From assembly GCA_031284065.1 (NCBI GenBank), contig JAITAP010000163.1, positions 1-9,654 on the forward strand: a DNA stretch of 9,654 nucleotides, in the 5' to 3' direction. Source of the stretch: Prevotellaceae bacterium (GTDB lineage Bacteria > Bacteroidota > Bacteroidia > Bacteroidales > UBA932). Positions 6,487 to 9,654 of the stretch are shown in pieces (position 1 is the stretch's first letter; every line of letters starts with the position of its first letter). Position numbers and translations under genes: made by a program. Below the pieces are notes generated by a model. That model saw only the letters and a list, made by a program, of their open reading frames with translations, made no database searches and was not told the origin of the DNA.

Positions 6487-6963
6487 ATGAGCACTGAATT
6501 TGAACCGAAAATACTTGCGTTTGTATGCAACTGGTGCACCTACGCGGGCGCAGACCTGACGGGCACGAGCCGTATCAAGTACGCATCAAACGTAAAGATT
6601 GTACGCTTTCCCTGCACGGGGCGCATTGACTTTATGCTGCTCCTGAAGGCTTTTGCCGGCGGCGCAGACGGCGTTATCGTGTCGGGCTGCCACCCGAACG
6701 ATTGCCACTATACGTCGGGGAATTTTCACGCGCGCCGCCGCTGGATGCTCTTTCGCGGGCTACTCGATTTTCTGGGGATAGACGTTCGCCGGATACAGTT
6801 TTCGTGGGTTTCCGCCGCAGAGGGAGCCAAGTGGGCTGAGGTGGTCAACAAAACGGTGGCCGACGTTCGCGAGCTTGGCCCCTACTCCGAGTACAAAAAG
6901 GCGGCCGAGTTTCTGGCAGGCAACGAAGATGTTTTACTTAAAGAGCAGGAGGTAGCCCAATGA
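6487..6963 (+). CDS. Hydrogenase iron-sulfur subunit, MvhD/FlxD family
   Basis: Small [2Fe-2S] electron-transfer protein of the MvhD (FlpD, PF02662) family, which relays electrons into HdrA-type flavoproteins in heterodisulfide-reductase-like complexes. The 158 residues cover the whole family fold. Visible hallmarks are FVCNWCTYAGAD (12-23), RFPCTGRID (40-48) and GADGVIVSGCHPNDCHY (59-75), providing Cys14, Cys17, Cys43, Cys68 and Cys73. The usual motif is GCHPGDCHY, and here Asn replaces the Gly. The ATG at 6487 is preceded by an A-rich leader with no Shine-Dalgarno sequence. It is the first gene of a four-gene operon, and its stop overlaps the next start (ATGA). Because the neighbours are NAD(P)H- and Fe-S-binding proteins and not hydrogenase subunits, it most likely acts as an FlxD-like subunit. 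The Hdr partner is not in view. Confidence 0.9.
   Translation: MSTEFEPKILAFVCNWCTYAGADLTGTSRIKYASNVKIVRFPCTGRIDFMLLLKAFAGGADGVIVSGCHPNDCHYTSGNFHARRRWMLFRGLLDFLGIDVRRIQFSWVSAAEGAKWAEVVNKTVADVRELGPYSEYKKAAEFLAGNEDVLLKEQEVAQ
6947..6952 (+). promoter_or_regulatory. Strong Shine-Dalgarno AGGAGG for the second redox gene
   Basis: A perfect AGGAGG lies 7 bases before the ATG at 6960, inside the end of the preceding gene. The other genes in this window lack such a site, as is normal for Bacteroidota. It supports the 6960 start and suggests re-initiation or coupling at the ATGA overlap. It may also be a by-product of the GAG-CAG-GAG-GTA codons. Confidence 0.5.
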
Positions 6964-7748
6964 ATGAGCTGAGAAGTAAGGTAAAGGAGCTGCTCGGCAG
7001 CAACGCGCTGGAGCTGTTTATCGGCTACGAGCGGGGCACGCGCCTTCCGCGCCCGTTGCTCGCCGCCTCCGCCGAAGACGCAGACAGGCTGATATTCGAC
7101 GAGTACTGCACGGGCAACCTTGCGGTTTACCTCACCCGCAAAGACCTTGTGGGCGGCAAAAAAACGGGCATTGCGGCGTCCTACTACGCCATGCGCAACA
7201 TCTGCCGGCTACTCGATGAGAACCAGCTACAGGAAGGCGCGATAAAAATATTCGGCCTAACGCCGGAGGGAACGCTGAAAGCGTTTGACACGATTGCCGA
7301 CGTAAGGCGATACCTACAGGAAACGCCTGCGCCGTCAAAGCAGGTAGAGGATGAGTGGGTGCAGGAAATAGACGCAATGCCGGCTGCGGAGCGCTGGAAG
7401 TTCTGGACGAGCGAGCTCTCCAAGTGCTTTAAGTGCTACGCCTGCCGCGCGGCCTGCCCCATGTGCTACTGCACAAAGTGCATTGTAGAGGTCAACCGCC
7501 CGCAGTGGGTGCAGCCCTGGGCGGCAACCCTGAGCAACATGGAGTGGCAGATAAACCGCGTGATGCACATGGCCGGCCGCTGCGCCGACTGCGGGGCTTG
7601 CGGCACGGCCTGCCCTCTGGGGATACCGGTGCACATCATAGCGCATAAAATGGCGGAGATGGTCAGGCAAAGCTTTGGCGAACCGGCAGGCAAGGGCGCT
7701 GTGCTATCTACGTTTAACCCAAATGATGAAGAAAACTTTATACGGTAA
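6960..7748 (+). CDS. 4Fe-4S dicluster domain protein, FlxC-like electron-transfer subunit
   Basis: Iron-sulfur protein likely carrying electrons between the flavin subunit and the MvhD-like subunit. The N-terminal part (about 1-125) resembles the N-terminal domain found in ferredoxins of Hdr/Flx and F420-hydrogenase-beta-like clusters, with IGYERGTRLPRP (21-32) and FDEYCTGNLAVYL (46-58). The C-terminal part has two cluster motifs: Cys156-x2-Cys159-x2-Cys162-x3-Cys166-Pro and Cys208-x2-Cys211-x2-Cys214-x3-Cys218-Pro. Extra cysteines follow the first (Cys169, Cys171, Cys174), which might bind another cluster or stabilise the first. The start overlaps the upstream stop by 4 bases and has an AGGAGG site. 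No signal peptide or membrane segment is seen, so it is cytoplasmic. The exact role within the complex is inferred from context. Confidence 0.85.
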   Translation: MNELRSKVKELLGSNALELFIGYERGTRLPRPLLAASAEDADRLIFDEYCTGNLAVYLTRKDLVGGKKTGIAASYYAMRNICRLLDENQLQEGAIKIFGLTPEGTLKAFDTIADVRRYLQETPAPSKQVEDEWVQEIDAMPAAERWKFWTSELSKCFKCYACRAACPMCYCTKCIVEVNRPQWVQPWAATLSNMEWQINRVMHMAGRCADCGACGTACPLGIPVHIIAHKMAEMVRQSFGEPAGKGAVLSTFNPNDEENFIR

Positions 7749-7754
7749 AAAGTA

Positions 7755-8777
7755 ATGGAGCTAAAATATATACCAAAAACCTCTCTGAACGCTTGGCTGG
7801 CAAAGGTAAAGGACAGCGGCCGGCAGCTTTACGCGCCCGTAGCCGAAAATGGGAAAACGAACTTCAAGCGGGTGAGCTCCGTTGACGAAATTTCGATGGG
7901 GCATGTCCAAACGGCGCAGTCGGCAAAGGGCGTAGCATTTCCGCGCACCGAAAAGCTTTTTTCCTACGCCAGGCAGCAGGGCAGCGTAACGCTACAGGAT
8001 TACGACCCCAACGCGCTCCCCAGCACGGTGGTGTTTGGGCTGCACCCGTGCGACGCGGCGGCGTTTAAGCCCCTGTCGGGCATTTTTGGCTGGGATACCC
8101 AAGACAAGCCCTTTAGCGAACGTATGCAGCGGGTAACCCTTGTGAGCCTCAGCTGTAGCAAGTGCGACGCATTTTGCTTCTGCACCTCCGTTGGCGGCAG
8201 CCCGGGCAACGCCGACGGGAGCGACATTCTGCTGACCGCCGTCAGCGACGAGGGTTACTTGGTGGAGATTGTTACCGACAAGGGAAAGTCGCTAATTGAG
8301 CCGCACGCCGCGCTTTTTGAAGCCGCGCCGGAGGTGAGCAAGGCGGAGCTGCTGGCGCACGTGGAGGTTAAGTTTAGCGTTGACGAGGTGGAGCGCAAAA
8401 TTGCAGACGCATTTGAGAGCGATGTTTGGAAAAGGCAGTCTGCACGCTGCATGGGGTGCGGCGCCTGCGCGTTTGTATGCCCCGCCTGCGCCTGCTTCGA
8501 CGTTCAGGAAAACGCCAAAGGCGCCGCCGGAGATCGTATCCGCTGCTGGGACTCGTGCGGCTTTGCGCTGTTCACGCTGCACACGTCGGGGCACAACCCG
8601 CGCGGCACGCAGAGCCAGCGCTGGCGGCAACGCCTGCTGCACAAGTTCAGCTACATGCCGCGCCGCCTTGCGGTGCGCGGCTGCACCGGCTGCGGACGCT
8701 GCTCCCGCGCCTGCCCTGTGGACATGAACCTGTCGGAGCATTTGAAAGAACTCGAATCAATTCACAGAACGTCATAA
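7755..8777 (+). CDS. 4Fe-4S dicluster protein, sulfhydrogenase beta / AsrA / FlxB-like
   Basis: Member of the HydB/AsrA-type iron-sulfur family (sulfhydrogenase beta subunit, anaerobic sulfite reductase subunit A), which passes electrons from a FAD/NAD(P)H subunit onward. FGLHPCDAAAFKPL (94-107) and SCSKCDAFCFCTS (133-145) are typical N-terminal motifs. Two ferredoxin-type sites follow: Cys232-x2-Cys235-x2-Cys238-x3-Cys242-Pro and Cys310-x2-Cys313-x2-Cys316-x3-Cys320-Pro. Additional Cys245, Cys247, Cys264 and Cys268 lie between them; CPACACFD fits the CPTCxCFD pattern I recall for this family. The 340-residue length is normal. It starts 6 bases after the preceding stop, without a Shine-Dalgarno site. 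No sulfite reductase gene or hydrogenase catalytic subunit is beside it, so an Flx-type role is favoured over AsrA. Confidence 0.87.
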   Translation: MELKYIPKTSLNAWLAKVKDSGRQLYAPVAENGKTNFKRVSSVDEISMGHVQTAQSAKGVAFPRTEKLFSYARQQGSVTLQDYDPNALPSTVVFGLHPCDAAAFKPLSGIFGWDTQDKPFSERMQRVTLVSLSCSKCDAFCFCTSVGGSPGNADGSDILLTAVSDEGYLVEIVTDKGKSLIEPHAALFEAAPEVSKAELLAHVEVKFSVDEVERKIADAFESDVWKRQSARCMGCGACAFVCPACACFDVQENAKGAAGDRIRCWDSCGFALFTLHTSGHNPRGTQSQRWRQRLLHKFSYMPRRLAVRGCTGCGRCSRACPVDMNLSEHLKELESIHRTS

Positions 8778-8784
8778 CTTTCAT

Positions 8785-8813
8785 AATTTACATATTCTGC
8801 AATTCTGTAAATT
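8785..8813 (+). repeat. Intercistronic stem-loop between the third and fourth redox genes
   Basis: AATTTAC (8785-8791) and GTAAATT (8807-8813) are perfect 7-bp inverted arms with a 15-base loop, in the 59-base gap between the two genes. The loop holds an ATTCTG direct repeat. The stem is AT-rich and has no following T-run, so it is more likely an mRNA stability or processing element than a terminator. Confidence 0.35.
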
Positions 8814-8836
8814 GAAACCCAAAAATAGCATCACCC

Positions 8837-9654
8837 ATGAGCGATAACATTTACCTCCCCCACCTCGTTACCATCGAAAAAATTACGCAGGAGGCGCCGG
8901 GCGTAAAAACATTCCGCCTGAAGTTTAACGACGAAAAGCTCGCCGAATCTTTTGAGTTTAAGGCGGGACAGTTTGGCGAGTACTCCGCCTTTGGCGAAGG
9001 CGAGAGCACGTTCTGCATAGCCTCGTCGCCCACGCGCAAGGGCTACATTGAGTGCACCTTTCGCGAGGCAGGCAAAGTTACCTCTGCGCTGGCACAGCTG
9101 GAGGAGGGGCAAACAATGGGGTTTCGCGGGCCTTACGGCAACACATTCCCGCTGGACGCGTGGAAAGGCAAAAACCTGCTGTTCATTGCCGGCGGCATTG
9201 CGCTGCCGCCCATGCGCTGCGTGATATGGAACGCGCTGGATACGCGGAGCAACTTTGGCGACGTAAGCATTCTGTACGGCGCAAAAACCGTTGCCGACCT
9301 CGTGTACAAGCATGAGCTGAAGGAGTGGGACGAGCGTCCCGACGTGAGGCTGGTTACCACCGTTGACCCGGGCGGCGAAACGCCCGACTGGAAAGGTCAG
9401 GTGGGCTTTGTGCCGACGACGCTGGAGAAAATGAATCCCGCCGCCGAAAACACCATCGCCATTGTCTGCGGCCCGCCCGTGATGATAAAGTTTACATTTC
9501 CCGTGCTGGACAAGCTGGGGTTTACGCCCGAAAATATTTACACCACGCTCGAAAACCGCATGAAGTGCGGCGTTGGCAAGTGCGGCCGGTGCAACGTAGG
9601 CGAAAAGTACGTCTGCAAAGACGGGCCTGTATTTTCGAGAGTGCAGCTGGAAAC
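8837..9654 (+). CDS. FAD/NAD(P)-binding oxidoreductase, FlxA / sulfhydrogenase gamma-like (3' end cut)
   Basis: Ferredoxin-NADP reductase-type flavoprotein that oxidises NAD(P)H through FAD and a [2Fe-2S] centre and delivers electrons to the neighbouring Fe-S subunits. The 272 visible residues run off the window edge. The family is roughly 275-290, so only a few residues are probably missing. In order: FAD-binding barrel with FCIASSP (59-65) and REAGKVTSAL (76-85), GPYGNTFPL (98-106), NAD(P)-binding domain with LFIAGGIALPPMR (115-127) and VCGPPVMIKF (210-219). The C-terminal [2Fe-2S] motif is Cys244-x4-Cys249-x2-Cys252-x7-Cys260. The ATG at 8837 gives MSDNIYLPHLVTIEKI, a normal N-terminus for this family. 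It lies 59 bases after the third gene. Which of NADH or NADPH it uses cannot be told from sequence alone. Confidence 0.9.
   Translation, partial: MSDNIYLPHLVTIEKITQEAPGVKTFRLKFNDEKLAESFEFKAGQFGEYSAFGEGESTFCIASSPTRKGYIECTFREAGKVTSALAQLEEGQTMGFRGPYGNTFPLDAWKGKNLLFIAGGIALPPMRCVIWNALDTRSNFGDVSILYGAKTVADLVYKHELKEWDERPDVRLVTTVDPGGETPDWKGQVGFVPTTLEKMNPAAENTIAIVCGPPVMIKFTFPVLDKLGFTPENIYTTLENRMKCGVGKCGRCNVGEKYVCKDGPVFSRVQLE

Noticed and set aside
7755..8777. Anaerobic sulfite reductase subunit A (AsrA) as the specific function
   Set aside because: The family is shared, but no AsrC is seen and the neighbours include an MvhD-like subunit and a second dicluster ferredoxin, which fit Flx better.
8831..9313. 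160-codon minus-strand open frame opposite the FAD/NAD(P) reductase gene
   Set aside because: The plus strand shows FAD, NAD(P) and [2Fe-2S] motifs in one continuous frame, so the minus frame is its shadow.

Overview
The window looks like a chromosomal segment of an anaerobic member of the Bacteroidota, probably Bacteroidales-like. This rests on four points. The gene order rsfS-ftsH-cdsA is, as I recall, common in that phylum. The FtsH and CdsA sequences have a Bacteroidota flavour. Most starts lack Shine-Dalgarno sequences and have A-rich leaders. Several TAnnTTTG-like boxes, the Bacteroidota -7 promoter element, lie upstream of genes. Taxonomy is inferred from memory of these families, not from a search.

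Layout. 1-109 is the last 35 codons of an unidentified plus-strand gene. 110-550 is a non-coding stretch rich in short palindromes and direct or inverted repeats. 551-5900 is a minus-strand block, read in the order rsfS (ribosome silencing factor with a long Lys/Ala repeat tail), ftsH (membrane AAA protease), a 217-base gap holding a possible gene remnant, cdsA (CDP-diacylglycerol synthase), then ugd (UDP-glucose 6-dehydrogenase). 5901-6486 is a long divergent intergenic region with candidate promoters in both directions, two strong DNA dyads and some potential RNA structure. 6487-9654 is a plus-strand operon of four redox genes, the last cut by the window edge by only a few codons.

How the genes work together. 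The minus-strand genes are housekeeping: translation shut-down, membrane proteolysis, phospholipid synthesis, and UDP-glucuronate supply for polysaccharide or envelope. The plus-strand genes form an electron-transfer module: a FAD/NAD(P)-binding [2Fe-2S] reductase, two 4Fe-4S proteins and an MvhD-type [2Fe-2S] subunit. This composition matches the FlxABCD partner of heterodisulfide-reductase-like HdrABC complexes, which pass NAD(P)H electrons to HdrA through the MvhD-like subunit. No hdrA, hdrB, hdrC or hydrogenase gene is in view; they may lie downstream or elsewhere.

I found no tRNA, rRNA, CRISPR array, transposase or clearly undescribed system. The items most worth checking are the Flx-type module and its missing Hdr partner, the RsfS histone-H1-like tail, and the palindromes in the divergent region.
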